DNA of 6,706 nucleotides from RUG11272 sp045226335. GTDB taxonomy: Bacteria > Bacillota > Clostridia > Christensenellales > Aristaeellaceae. The stretch is taken from the NCBI GenBank assembly GCA_045226335.1, contig JBGVCH010000116.1, forward strand, positions 1 to 6,706, in the 5' to 3' direction. Positions 1 through 5,725 of the stretch are shown here, piece after piece. The notes under the pieces are model-generated. The model saw nothing but the letters and a program-made list of their open reading frames with translations, did not search any database and was not told the DNA's origin. A program made the position numbers and the translations under genes. Positions within the stretch are counted from its first letter, which is position 1. Every line of letters begins with the position of its first letter.

Positions 1-261
1 GCCCTGATCGCGGCGATGATCGCGGGGCGGGTCGTCTGGGGCGCGGCGCGCTTCGCCATGGCGGGCATGCCGGACATGGCTTTCGGCTGGGAAGCCTTCC
101 TGGCCGGGGCGGTGCTGGAAGCCCTGCCCGGCATCGCGCTGCAGCTGGCCCTGATCCCCGTCCTGGTGATGGCCATGGAGCGGGCGGGGCTGTCCCTGAA
201 TCCCAAAGCCGGCAGGGAACCTGAAAGCGAAAAACCGCGGGAGGGCGAGGCGTGCGGATGA
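1..261 (+). CDS. ECF transporter S component, C-terminal part (5' end outside window)
   Basis: This is the last 86 residues of an integral membrane protein; its start lies upstream of the window. The fragment begins in a helix, carries a GRVVWGAARF motif, then a second hydrophobic stretch (roughly residues 30-58 of the fragment) containing EALPGIALQLALIPVLV, and ends in a charged cytoplasmic tail of about 25 residues. The pattern GR-x-VWG, a short loop with FGWEAFLAG, then ALPGI-x-x-Q-L-x-LIP is typical of the last helices of substrate-binding (S) subunits of energy-coupling-factor vitamin transporters in Firmicutes. Such subunits bind a vitamin or nucleoside-like solute and work with a shared EcfAA'T module encoded elsewhere. 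The stop codon overlaps the start of the downstream kinase gene, so the two are probably translationally coupled. Substrate specificity cannot be read from this fragment. The family call rests on remembered motif patterns, not on a search. Confidence 0.72.
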   Translation, partial: ALIAAMIAGRVVWGAARFAMAGMPDMAFGWEAFLAGAVLEALPGIALQLALIPVLVMAMERAGLSLNPKAGREPESEKPREGEACG

Positions 262-1349
262 AAGAGAACGGGGAAGAACGGGACGGGATGACGAGGGAAG
301 CCTTTGAGCAGCGGGTCCTGGATGAGCTCGCCCATCAGCGGGCGCGCCGCCCGGCCATGGAGGGGCAGGACACGGTGAAGTTCCTGTTCCAGGCCCTGCT
401 GGGGGTGGGGCACCTGCTCTCCTCCTGGGAGGCGGTCACGGCGTACATTGAACGGGAGACGGCCGGCCTGGCCCCGGATCCGGAGGAGCCGCTGTTCGAG
501 GCCCTCAGCCCGGCCTGGTGCAGGCTGAACCTGCGCCGCGCCATGGCAGAGGGCCTGACGCCGCGGGTCGTGGCGGGCATGATGCTGGCCTCGGAGGGCG
601 GGAACGGATGGACGCGGCAGGATGTGCTGCGCCTCTGCCGTGCCGCGGCGGCCGCCGGTTTTCCCGTGGCGGAAGCGGACTATGCGGCCGTCCCGGAAGC
701 GGACTGGCTGCCCGCCCATTCCCCGGCGTACCGGGAGCGGTACCGGCCGGCCTATCGGGTGGTCTCCGCCGAATGGACGGCGTGGGCGGAGGCGGTGACG
801 GCCATGGCGCGGCGGCAGGCGGAGGTCCCGCGGCTGCTGGTGACGCTGGACGGCCCCTGCGCCTCCGGCAAGACCACCCTGGCCCGGAAGCTGGCCTCGG
901 TGTTTCAGGCGGCGGTGGTGCACACGGACGACTTCGTGATCCCCCACGCCCGGAAAACCCCGGAGCGGCTGGCGGTGCCGGGCGGCAACTGCGACGCGGA
1001 ACGGCTGGCGGCGGAGGTGCTGATTCCCTGGAAGCGGACCGGGGAGGCCCGGGTCCGGCGGTATGACTGCGGGGCGGACGCCCTGCTGCCGGAAGAGCCC
1101 CTGTCATCGGCGGACGTGCTGATCCTGGAGGGCAGCTACGCCAATCTCCCGGTCCTCCGGGCCCTGGCGGACGTGCGGCTGTTCCTGGACGCGCCCCGGG
1201 AGGTCCGGGAGGCGCGGCTCCGGGCCCGGGAGACCGCGGCGTCCCTTCAGCGGTTTTACGAGCGGTGGATCCCTCTTGAAGAGGCGTACTTCGCCGCGTA
1301 TCATCTGCCGGACGCCGGCTGTGTGGTCCTTGTCGGCGCGGTTCTTTGA
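258..1349 (+). CDS. Two-domain protein: N-terminal domain of unknown function plus uridine-kinase-like P-loop kinase
   Basis: A 363-residue cytosolic protein. ATG 258 is preferred because it overlaps the upstream stop as ATGA and has a GCGAGG ribosome-binding site 7 bases upstream; GTG 252 and ATG 288 are alternatives. Residues ~30-175 form an all-helical-looking domain with QDTVKFLFQALLGVGHLL (37-54), WCRLNLRRAM and YRERYRPAYRVV just before the kinase. I recall this N-terminal unit from clostridial proteins labelled uridine kinase, but it has no known function. Residues ~190-350 are a nucleoside-kinase fold: Walker A GPCASGKTT (199-207, Lys205), VHTDDF (221-226), a GGNCDAERL segment where uridine kinases carry NFDxP-like residues, LILEGSYA (Walker B region, 288-295), FLDAP, and an Arg-rich lid RLRARET followed by RFYERWIPLEEAYF. 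It probably phosphorylates a nucleoside-like or vitamin-like substrate, possibly trapping what the ECF S subunit imports. True uridine kinase activity is not established. Confidence 0.8.
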   Translation: MKENGEERDGMTREAFEQRVLDELAHQRARRPAMEGQDTVKFLFQALLGVGHLLSSWEAVTAYIERETAGLAPDPEEPLFEALSPAWCRLNLRRAMAEGLTPRVVAGMMLASEGGNGWTRQDVLRLCRAAAAAGFPVAEADYAAVPEADWLPAHSPAYRERYRPAYRVVSAEWTAWAEAVTAMARRQAEVPRLLVTLDGPCASGKTTLARKLASVFQAAVVHTDDFVIPHARKTPERLAVPGGNCDAERLAAEVLIPWKRTGEARVRRYDCGADALLPEEPLSSADVLILEGSYANLPVLRALADVRLFLDAPREVREARLRARETAASLQRFYERWIPLEEAYFAAYHLPDAGCVVLVGAVL

Positions 1350-1482
1350 TGCTGTTCTTGTTAGGAAATGTAAGTGCGGAGGAAGGGATTTCGCGGTCTG
1401 CGGACCGCGACCAGGGCTTTCCGATCGCCCTGGACCTTCGGGTACCCTTGCTTGACTTGTCATTCAAAAACGAGAACAGTAT
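1349..1482. repeat. MITE/REP-like non-coding element with terminal inverted repeats and three hairpins
   Basis: A 134-bp stretch directly after the kinase stop codon. Its ends form an imperfect inverted repeat: 1349-1370 (ATGCTGTTCTTGTT...) pairs with the complement of 1461-1482 (ATACTGTTCTCGTT...), 12 of the first 14 positions matching. Inside are three adjacent hairpins: an 8-bp perfect stem TCGCGGTC/GACCGCGA with a TGCG loop (1391-1410), a 7-bp perfect stem CCAGGGC/GCCCTGG with a 9-base loop (1411-1433), and a short ACC-TTCG-GGT stem (1434-1443) with a C(UUCG)G tetraloop. No protein-coding signal is convincing here. The layout resembles miniature or REP-type dispersed repeats of Firmicutes genomes. 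Only one copy is in the window, so the repeat status is inference. No clear target-site duplication is visible. Confidence 0.5.
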
Positions 1483-1491
1483 AGGAATCAC

Positions 1492-1518
1492 AAAAAAACG
1501 CCCGGTGACGTCCGGGCG
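1492..1518 (-). terminator. Rho-independent terminator of the membrane-protein gene
   Basis: Read on the minus strand, a perfect 7-bp stem CGCCCGG/CCGGGCG with a 6-base loop is followed directly by seven T residues (the A run at 1492-1498 on the plus strand). It lies 22 bases past the stop of the minus-strand membrane-protein gene. On the plus strand the hairpin is followed only by CGTTTCGG, so it is at best a weak stop for the convergent kinase gene. Confidence 0.85.
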
Positions 1519-1539
1519 CGTTTCGGCGGGTTTGCGGGG

Positions 1540-2127
1540 TCAGATCCGCAGATTTTGAAGGCCCATCAGCGCCATGCAGATGGCGAAGCCGCCAATCAGC
1601 ATGGCCAGGTAGGACTGCTTCCACTTGTCGTTCCGGTTGAAGCCGTAGAAGTCCTCCCAGCGGCTCGCCTCCGGAGCGAATTTGATTTTGTACAGGTACA
1701 GGGCGCCGTAGAGCAGCACCGGCAGCATTCCCAGCATGGCTGTGCCGAACCGCATGCCCCGCTTTTCAAACACGCAGAAGCACAGGATGGCGGCCAGGGG
1801 GGTCACCAAGTGCATGAAGAAATCCGAGCCGTGGATCAGCTTCCTGAGGCTGCCCACGGCGGGGGCCAGGATCACCAGCACGGTCATCATGGTGACGGTG
1901 ACGGCGGCGGTGCCCACGTATTTCAGTACCCAGGCCCAGGGCCGGTCCGGCGCGGCGCACATCAGCAGGGCGGCGGCTGCGCAGAAGACGTTGCTCTGCA
2001 CGGTGAAATAGCGGAACAGACGCGCGCCCCGCTTCAGGCTCCACCGGTTCCCGTCCAGGAAGAAACAGACCACCAGAACCAGGGTGGTGCTGAAGATCAA
2101 GGCGTTCAGGATCAGGGCCCAGGGCAT
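1540..2127 (-). CDS. Six-helix integral membrane protein, Pr6Pr-like
   Basis: A 195-residue protein (from ATG 2127) with about six hydrophobic segments, near residues 4-24, 41-60, 68-90, 104-120, 127-147 and 172-190. The signature RYFTVQSNVFCAAAALL in helix 2 and HLVTPLAAILCFCVFE in helix 4 recall the Pr6Pr (FAR-17a/AIG1-like) membrane family, whose function in bacteria is unknown. Helix 4 also carries the HxxTP pattern seen in that family. A cytoplasmic or periplasmic loop has WEDFYGFNRNDKWKQSY. The open frame extends upstream to 2265, but the predicted transcription start (~2187) lies downstream of the next upstream ATG (2205), leaving only ATG 2139 or ATG 2127. A GAGAGG site (2140-2145) abuts ATG 2139 and is 12 bases from ATG 2127, so 2127 is preferred, weakly. 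The gene is monocistronic, between a strong promoter and a strong terminator. No catalytic function can be assigned. Confidence 0.75.
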   Translation of the reverse strand: MPWALILNALIFSTTLVLVVCFFLDGNRWSLKRGARLFRYFTVQSNVFCAAAALLMCAAPDRPWAWVLKYVGTAAVTVTMMTVLVILAPAVGSLRKLIHGSDFFMHLVTPLAAILCFCVFEKRGMRFGTAMLGMLPVLLYGALYLYKIKFAPEASRWEDFYGFNRNDKWKQSYLAMLIGGFAICMALMGLQNLRI

Positions 2128-2193
2128 GGTGTCGATCATCCTCTCAGACGCTGCGTGCGCGGTCGGCCCTCTCCGGGCGGCGCGCCTGCCCGC

Positions 2194-2222
2194 ATTATAC
2201 TCCATTCGGGCGCCTGTTTCAA
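2194..2222 (-). promoter_or_regulatory. Near-consensus sigma-A promoter for the membrane-protein gene
   Basis: On the minus strand, TTGAAA (2217-2222) and a perfect TATAAT (2194-2199) are separated by exactly 17 bases. This places the transcription start near 2187 and gives a 5' leader of about 60 bases to ATG 2127. It decides against the longer open-frame starts at 2205 and 2265. Confidence 0.8.
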
Positions 2223-2236
2223 CCACCCCCGCAGGC

Positions 2237-2262
2237 TTTTCGGGCGAGGCGTGTGCCGAAAA
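2237..2262. promoter_or_regulatory. Inverted repeat between divergent promoters, candidate operator
   Basis: TTTTCGG (2237-2243) is a perfect complement of CCGAAAA (2256-2262), with a 12-base centre; one more C/G pair forms if a single G is bulged. The element lies between the two divergent -35 boxes, 14 bases from the minus-strand one and 22 from the plus-strand one, a usual place for a shared regulator site. It could also be a chance palindrome or a transcript hairpin, though neither predicted transcript includes it. A role in binding the HTH protein encoded next door is inference. Confidence 0.35.
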
Positions 2263-2284
2263 CATTCAGAGATAAACTCGGCCT

Positions 2285-2312
2285 TTGACGGAGGCGCCGG
2301 ATGCGGTATGAT
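2285..2312 (+). promoter_or_regulatory. Sigma-A promoter for the HTH/ParB-like gene
   Basis: TTGACG (2285-2290) and TATGAT (2307-2312) are each one base from consensus and 16 bases apart. The predicted transcription start (~2319) is directly before the AAGGAGGG ribosome-binding site (2321-2328), so the leader would be only about 16 bases long. Confidence 0.7.
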
Positions 2313-2335
2313 GGACACCGAAGGAGGGATGCGCC

Positions 2336-3082
2336 GTGAAGTACAGAAACGCGCAGGACATTTTCCCGGAGGCCCTGCTCCGGCAGATCCAGCGGTACGT
2401 GGCCGGGGAGACCATCTACGTGCCGGCCAGGGGCGAGAGGCGGGCCTGGGGCGAGACATCCGGCTATCAGCAGTACATCCGCAGCCGGAACGCGGAGATC
2501 CGGGAGGCCTATGCCAAGGGGCAGACCATGGACGAGCTGGCGGACCGCTACGCCCTCTCCTTCGACACCGTCAAACGGATCGTGTACAACCGGAAGGAGG
2601 CCCCCATGCTGCAATACGCTCCCACCCTGTCCTCCGCGAAAGCCTACGCCGCGGAGGGAAAACTGGACGCCTGGATCCACCTGTACCTGAACGAGGACGG
2701 GCGGAACATCCCCTTCTCCGACGGGCTGAAGCTGTTCGACCGCTACTACATCGGCCCCGTGCGGCTGCCCCTGAACTTGTTCACCCGCTGTGCCGGGCCC
2801 GAGCCGGAGATGAAGTACCGGATCCACCCGGAGTGGTTCGCTCACCAGGTGGCGGAGCTGGAGGAGGCGATCCGGAAGGACCCCGACATGCCGCCGCTGA
2901 TGGTGCACTATGTGGAGGGCGGCTTTGAGCTCAACGACGGCAACCACCGGCACAAGGCCTACGAGAACCTCGGCGTGGACACCGTCTGGGTCATCGTGTG
3001 GATCACCGAGGAGGCCGAGTACCGGGATTTCATGGCCCGGTTCGGGGACCGGATCGGGGAAGCCCCGGTGATCCGCCGGTGA
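2336..3082 (+). CDS. CD3324-type helix-turn-helix domain fused to a ParB-like domain
   Basis: A 248-residue soluble protein starting at GTG 2336, 7 bases after AAGGAGGG; the nearby ATG 2329 is out of frame. Residues 1-88 match the small CD3324 family of Clostridia: MKYRNAQDIFPEALLRQIQ, an xIYVPxR segment, W-G-E-xxG-Y, then a helix-turn-helix (about 55-86) with MDELADRYALSFDTVKRIV. Residues ~95-165 hold AWIHLYLNEDGRNIPFSDGL and GPVRLPLNLFTRC, which I recall with ParB-like clostridial proteins but cannot assign. Residues 187-225 carry a ParB/sulfiredoxin-fold core, LMVHYVEGGFELNDGNHRHK, with the DGNHR motif at 201-205 followed by VIVWIT. In this superfamily the DGxHR region binds or hydrolyses nucleotides (CTP in ParB, ATP in sulfiredoxin). 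The standalone CD3324 protein is about 90 residues, so this is a fusion. It could be a nucleotide-responsive regulator; a role in chromosome partitioning is unlikely. Confidence 0.75.
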   Translation: MKYRNAQDIFPEALLRQIQRYVAGETIYVPARGERRAWGETSGYQQYIRSRNAEIREAYAKGQTMDELADRYALSFDTVKRIVYNRKEAPMLQYAPTLSSAKAYAAEGKLDAWIHLYLNEDGRNIPFSDGLKLFDRYYIGPVRLPLNLFTRCAGPEPEMKYRIHPEWFAHQVAELEEAIRKDPDMPPLMVHYVEGGFELNDGNHRHKAYENLGVDTVWVIVWITEEAEYRDFMARFGDRIGEAPVIRR

Positions 3083-3086
3083 ACGG

Positions 3087-3115
3087 TTGACAGATCTGCC
3101 CGCATCGTCTATGAT
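3087..3115 (+). promoter_or_regulatory. Near-consensus sigma-A promoter for the flavin-protein/thioesterase operon
   Basis: A perfect TTGACA (3087-3092) and TATGAT (3110-3115) are spaced by 17 bases. The -35 starts five bases after the stop codon of the upstream gene, so the two-gene operon has its own start even though no terminator separates it from that gene. The start site would be near 3122. Confidence 0.8.
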
Positions 3116-3127
3116 GGCTTCAGGAAT

Positions 3128-3146
3128 CCGGGCGCCGGCCGCCCGG
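3128..3146 (+). promoter_or_regulatory. GC-rich hairpin in the 5' leader
   Basis: A perfect 7-bp stem CCGGGCG/CGCCCGG with a CCGGC loop begins about six bases after the predicted transcription start and ends two bases before the AAGGA ribosome-binding site. There is no T run, so it is not a terminator. It may stabilise the 5' end of the transcript or limit ribosome access. Confidence 0.45.
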
Positions 3147-3160
3147 GCAAGGAAAGGAGC

Positions 3161-3571
3161 ATGACGAACGTGAGCGGCATCGAGAAAGTGTGCAAATTCC
3201 TGGAAGAGGCGCAGGTGTATTATCTGGCCACGGTGGAGGGGGACCAGCCCCGGGTGCGGCCCTTCGGCACCGAACTGATCTTTGAGGGCAGGCTGTACAT
3301 CCAGACCGGGAAGATCAAGCCCGTCTCGAAACAGCTGGCGGCCAACCCCAAGGCGGAGATCTGCGCCTTCAGGGACGGGACCTGGCTGCGGGTGGCGGGC
3401 GAACTGATCAACGACGACCGGCGGGAGCCCAAGGCGGCCATGCTGGACAAGAATCCCGGCCTGAAGGCCATGTACTCTCCGGACGACGACAACACCCAGG
3501 TGCTGTACTTCCGCAACGCCACCGCCACCTTCGCGTCCTTCGGCGGCGCGCCGGAGACCTTCACCTTCTGA
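3161..3571 (+). CDS. Pyridoxamine 5'-phosphate oxidase-like FMN-binding protein
   Basis: A 136-residue split-barrel protein of the small, NimC-like branch of the PNPOx family. The start ATG 3161 follows AAGGA at 7 bases; a second AGGAG ends one base before it and would suit GTG 3170 as an alternative. Visible motifs are VYYLATVEGDQPRVRPFG (residues 19-36), in which the first strand and RVRPFG usually contact FMN phosphate, then LYIQTGKIKPVSKQL (45-59), NPKAEICAF and WLRVAGEL (75-82), the classic order of this fold. Length fits single-domain members. Proteins of this branch bind FMN or a related cofactor and reduce small substrates, but the natural substrate is usually unknown; synthesis of pyridoxal phosphate itself is not implied. 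The gene is first in an operon with the thioesterase gene, whose ribosome-binding site overlaps this stop codon. Confidence 0.85.
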   Translation: MTNVSGIEKVCKFLEEAQVYYLATVEGDQPRVRPFGTELIFEGRLYIQTGKIKPVSKQLAANPKAEICAFRDGTWLRVAGELINDDRREPKAAMLDKNPGLKAMYSPDDDNTQVLYFRNATATFASFGGAPETFTF

Positions 3572-3585
3572 GGAGGACCGCGCCT

Positions 3586-4014
3586 GTGAAGCCTTACACA
3601 CACAGGGTCCAGTATTACGAGACCGACGCCATGGGGGTCGTCCACCACGCCAATTACATCCACTGGATGGAGGAGGCCCGGATCGACTTCATGGATCAGC
3701 TGGGCTTTCCCTACGCGGAGATGGAGGCCCGGGGCGTGTGCTCGCCGGTCCGGGCCATCGCCTGCGAGTATCGGCAGTCCAGCGCCTTCGGGGACGAGAT
3801 CGCGGTGACCCCCGCGGTGGAGGCCTTCAACGGCGTGGTGCTGACCATCGGCTACACCATGCGGAACCGGCGGGGCGAGATCGTGTGCACCGCCCGCTCG
3901 GAGCACGTTTTCCTCACCCGGGAGGGCCGCTTTGTCCGCCTGAAGCGGGACATGCCCGACTTCTGCGCGGCCATTGAGGCGGAACTGCAAAAACGGGAGC
4001 CGGCGGCGGAATGA
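3586..4014 (+). CDS. YbgC/FadM-type hotdog acyl-CoA thioesterase
   Basis: A 142-residue single hotdog-fold protein. Start is GTG 3586, preceded at 9 bases by AGGAGG that overlaps the stop codon of the upstream gene (TGAGGAGG), so it is translationally linked to it. The N-terminal signature YYETDAMGVVHHANYIHWME (10-29) is the 4-hydroxybenzoyl-CoA thioesterase motif: Asp14 is the likely catalytic residue, with His20/21, Asn23 and Tyr24 around the active site. The central helix EARIDFMDQLGFPY and the strand VVLTIGYTMRNRRGEIVCTA follow as expected. The family hydrolyses short- to medium-chain or aromatic acyl-CoA thioesters in the cytosol, usually as tetramers. The substrate is not predictable here. 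It lacks the tol-pal neighbours that accompany YbgC in Gram-negatives, so I give no gene symbol. Confidence 0.88.
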   Translation: MKPYTHRVQYYETDAMGVVHHANYIHWMEEARIDFMDQLGFPYAEMEARGVCSPVRAIACEYRQSSAFGDEIAVTPAVEAFNGVVLTIGYTMRNRRGEIVCTARSEHVFLTREGRFVRLKRDMPDFCAAIEAELQKREPAAE

Positions 4015-4042
4015 CGCGGCGCCCGGAACCTCACGGCATCGA

Positions 4043-4084
4043 AAAAGCCTGTCTCTCCGGCTTTTCACGGAGGGGCAGGCTTTT
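4043..4084. terminator. Bidirectional rho-independent terminator
   Basis: A 17-base arm (4043-4059, AAAAGCCTG...) pairs with 4068-4084 (...CAGGCTTTT) with only two mismatched positions, both G-U pairs in plus-strand RNA, around an 8-base loop. The A run on the left and T run on the right give U tracts in both directions. It serves the thioesterase gene ending at 4014 and the convergent hydrolase gene ending at 4087. Confidence 0.85.
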
Positions 4085-4086
4085 GG

Positions 4087-5703
4087 TTAATTCCCGGAGG
4101 ACCCTTCTCTCCGGAAGGCGCTGAGGAACTTCCAGGCCTCCTCGCAGGTGTGCTCCCTGCACTCGTGGCCCTGGTTGTCGATCCCGGCGAACACCGTGCG
4201 GCAGATGCCGTCCCGGCTCAGGTAGCGGTGCTGCGTCATGACCGCGCCCCGGGAGGGGTCCGGGACCCGCAGGATCTCATCCCCGGCCGCGCCCCAGAAG
4301 CGGTCCTCCCAGGCGGCTTGGTCCTCGAACCGGAAATCGTAGGGCCTGGCCACCTGGTTGACCTCGAACACGTACTGCGCCCGGCCCATGCACTTGTCGG
4401 CCTGGCAGGGCATCTCGGGCAGCGGGGTCTGCTCCCCGGCGGCGTAGAACAGCGGCACGGGGTGCGTGCGGTTGATGGGCTTCGGGGCGGGCTGGCCGTA
4501 GAGGTTGAGCCCCACCTCGAAGGTGGCGGACATGGGGGCCATCCCGGCGAAGGCTTCCGGGTACTCCTGGAACAGGTCCCAGGTCTTGCAGCCGCCCATG
4601 GAGAAGCCGCTGGCGTAGATCCGGTCCGGATCGACGGGATACCGCGCCTTCAGCTGGCCGATGAGGGCCATGACCTCCGTGGCGGTGACGTTCAGGTGAT
4701 TCTCCACGCACACCAGCAGGAAGCGGTGACGCATGGCCACCCGCCACCAGCCCGAGACCCAGGCGATGTGGAAGGCGGAATCCCCGCCGCCGTGGAAGGC
4801 CATGACCAGCGGCAGTTTTTCTCCTTCGGACAGGTCTTTGGGGCTGTAGGCCGCGTAGCCCACCCTGTGGGTCGCCGTGCCCGCGTCGTCGCCCAGGTTG
4901 TCGGGGCTGGTGGCCAGCTCGGTCACCACGGTCTCCTCCGTCATGCCCAGGGCCTCAGGGTCCTCCTCCCGGCTCAGGACGCCGCACCAGCGCTTCATCC
5001 GGCTCCAGAGCTCCGCGTGGTCCGCCCGGTAATCGGCCCGGTCCCGGATCACCAGGTGGTCGCAGGCGGCCTTCAGGGCGGCGTTGACCGCAGGACTGTT
5101 GCCCACGGAGACCACCGGGATGTCCCGCCGCGCCGGGGCCGGGATCACGGAGAGCCCTTCCAGCACGGCGGCCATGGGGGTGATCTCCCCGGGTCCCCAG
5201 AGGTACTCGCCCTCCAGGGTCTTCAGGCAGTTCCGGGCGATGTAGTCCGCGGCGGGGCCGGCGCCGAACAGCACGGTGCGGAACAGAGAGCCCCGGATGT
5301 AGTGGCCGCGCCATTCATGGGTGCGGAAATCCCGGGTGTTGATGAACCCGTCCTCGTAGTACTGCTGGATCTTGCTCTCCGCCGCCAGGTCGGCGAAGAG
5401 GGTCTCCGGCGCTCCGGCCCAGCCCTCCGGCGCGGTGGGACGCACAAACACCACGGAGGTGGCGTACTGCCGCGCGATGTCCGCCAGGCCGCTTTCCTCC
5501 GCGAAGGCCGCGGCCCGGTCGGCGTCCCGCTGAAGCTCGTCGAACACCAGCAGGTACGGGGCCTTGTAACCGAAATTGATGATCTCCGCTTTGGCGTCCG
5601 CCTTCGGGACATACACCAGCACTTGGAAGCTGTCGAAGGCGTGGGACCAGGTTTTGCTCCCGTCGGGCCGCAGGGTCACGGCGGGCTTTTGACTCATGGG
5701 CAT
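4087..5703 (-). CDS. PHB-depolymerase-like alpha/beta hydrolase with a degenerate N-terminal hydrolase-like half
   Basis: A 538-residue protein without signal peptide, so probably cytosolic. The start is decided by AAGGAGG (5711-5717), 7 bases before ATG 5703; ATG 5697 is an alternative. The C-terminal half (~275-535) is an alpha/beta hydrolase of the PHB depolymerase/feruloyl-esterase-like group: oxyanion loop MAFHGGGDS (301-309), DPDRIYASGFSMGGCKTW (358-375) with nucleophile Ser368 in GxSxG, and a final NQGHE with candidate His513. The acid position, normally G-x-x-D after the next strand, reads FYAAGEQTPLPE, so Glu424 may be the acid. The N-terminal half (~20-245) repeats the topology: APYLLVFDE, VVFVRPTAPEGW, then VLFGAGPAADY (144-154) where a nucleophile elbow is expected but Ser is absent. 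It probably hydrolyses an ester or acyl group; substrate unknown. It is the second gene of an operon with the MBL hydrolase, 22 bases downstream. Confidence 0.75.
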   Translation of the reverse strand: MPMSQKPAVTLRPDGSKTWSHAFDSFQVLVYVPKADAKAEIINFGYKAPYLLVFDELQRDADRAAAFAEESGLADIARQYATSVVFVRPTAPEGWAGAPETLFADLAAESKIQQYYEDGFINTRDFRTHEWRGHYIRGSLFRTVLFGAGPAADYIARNCLKTLEGEYLWGPGEITPMAAVLEGLSVIPAPARRDIPVVSVGNSPAVNAALKAACDHLVIRDRADYRADHAELWSRMKRWCGVLSREEDPEALGMTEETVVTELATSPDNLGDDAGTATHRVGYAAYSPKDLSEGEKLPLVMAFHGGGDSAFHIAWVSGWWRVAMRHRFLLVCVENHLNVTATEVMALIGQLKARYPVDPDRIYASGFSMGGCKTWDLFQEYPEAFAGMAPMSATFEVGLNLYGQPAPKPINRTHPVPLFYAAGEQTPLPEMPCQADKCMGRAQYVFEVNQVARPYDFRFEDQAAWEDRFWGAAGDEILRVPDPSRGAVMTQHRYLSRDGICRTVFAGIDNQGHECREHTCEEAWKFLSAFRREGSSGN

Positions 5704-5710
5704 GGGCTTT

Positions 5711-5717
5711 CCTCCTT
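5711..5717 (-). promoter_or_regulatory. Ribosome binding site deciding the hydrolase start
   Basis: AAGGAGG on the minus strand, spaced 7 bases from ATG 5703, lies wholly in the 22-base gap after the MBL-fold gene. It favours the first of two in-frame ATGs (5703 rather than 5697). Confidence 0.75.
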
Positions 5718-5725
5718 GTCATCCG

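Noticed and set aside
505..1491. 328-codon open frame on the minus strand
   Set aside because: Pro/Arg/Ser-rich antisense of the kinase gene that starts inside the repeat-like element; not a real protein.
1346..1558. 70-codon plus-strand frame after the kinase
   Set aside because: It is a translation of the hairpin element and the terminator, with no ribosome-binding site; non-coding is more likely.
2128..2265. Longer N-terminus for the membrane protein (starts at 2265 or 2205)
   Set aside because: These starts lie upstream of the predicted transcription start, the added residues are Arg/Ala-rich and non-membrane, and the consensus promoter lies within this stretch.
1555..2928. 457-codon open frame on the plus strand
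   Set aside because: Overlaps the membrane-protein gene on the other strand and the HTH gene in another frame; His/Gln/Gly-rich shadow with no domain.
3128..3146. Hairpin considered as a terminator for the HTH/ParB-like gene
   Set aside because: No T run follows and it lies downstream of the next gene's promoter, inside that gene's leader.
2219..3601. 460-codon open frame on the minus strand
   Set aside because: Antisense to the HTH/ParB-like and PNPOx-like genes and running over their promoters; composition is typical of an antisense shadow and it has no ribosome-binding site.
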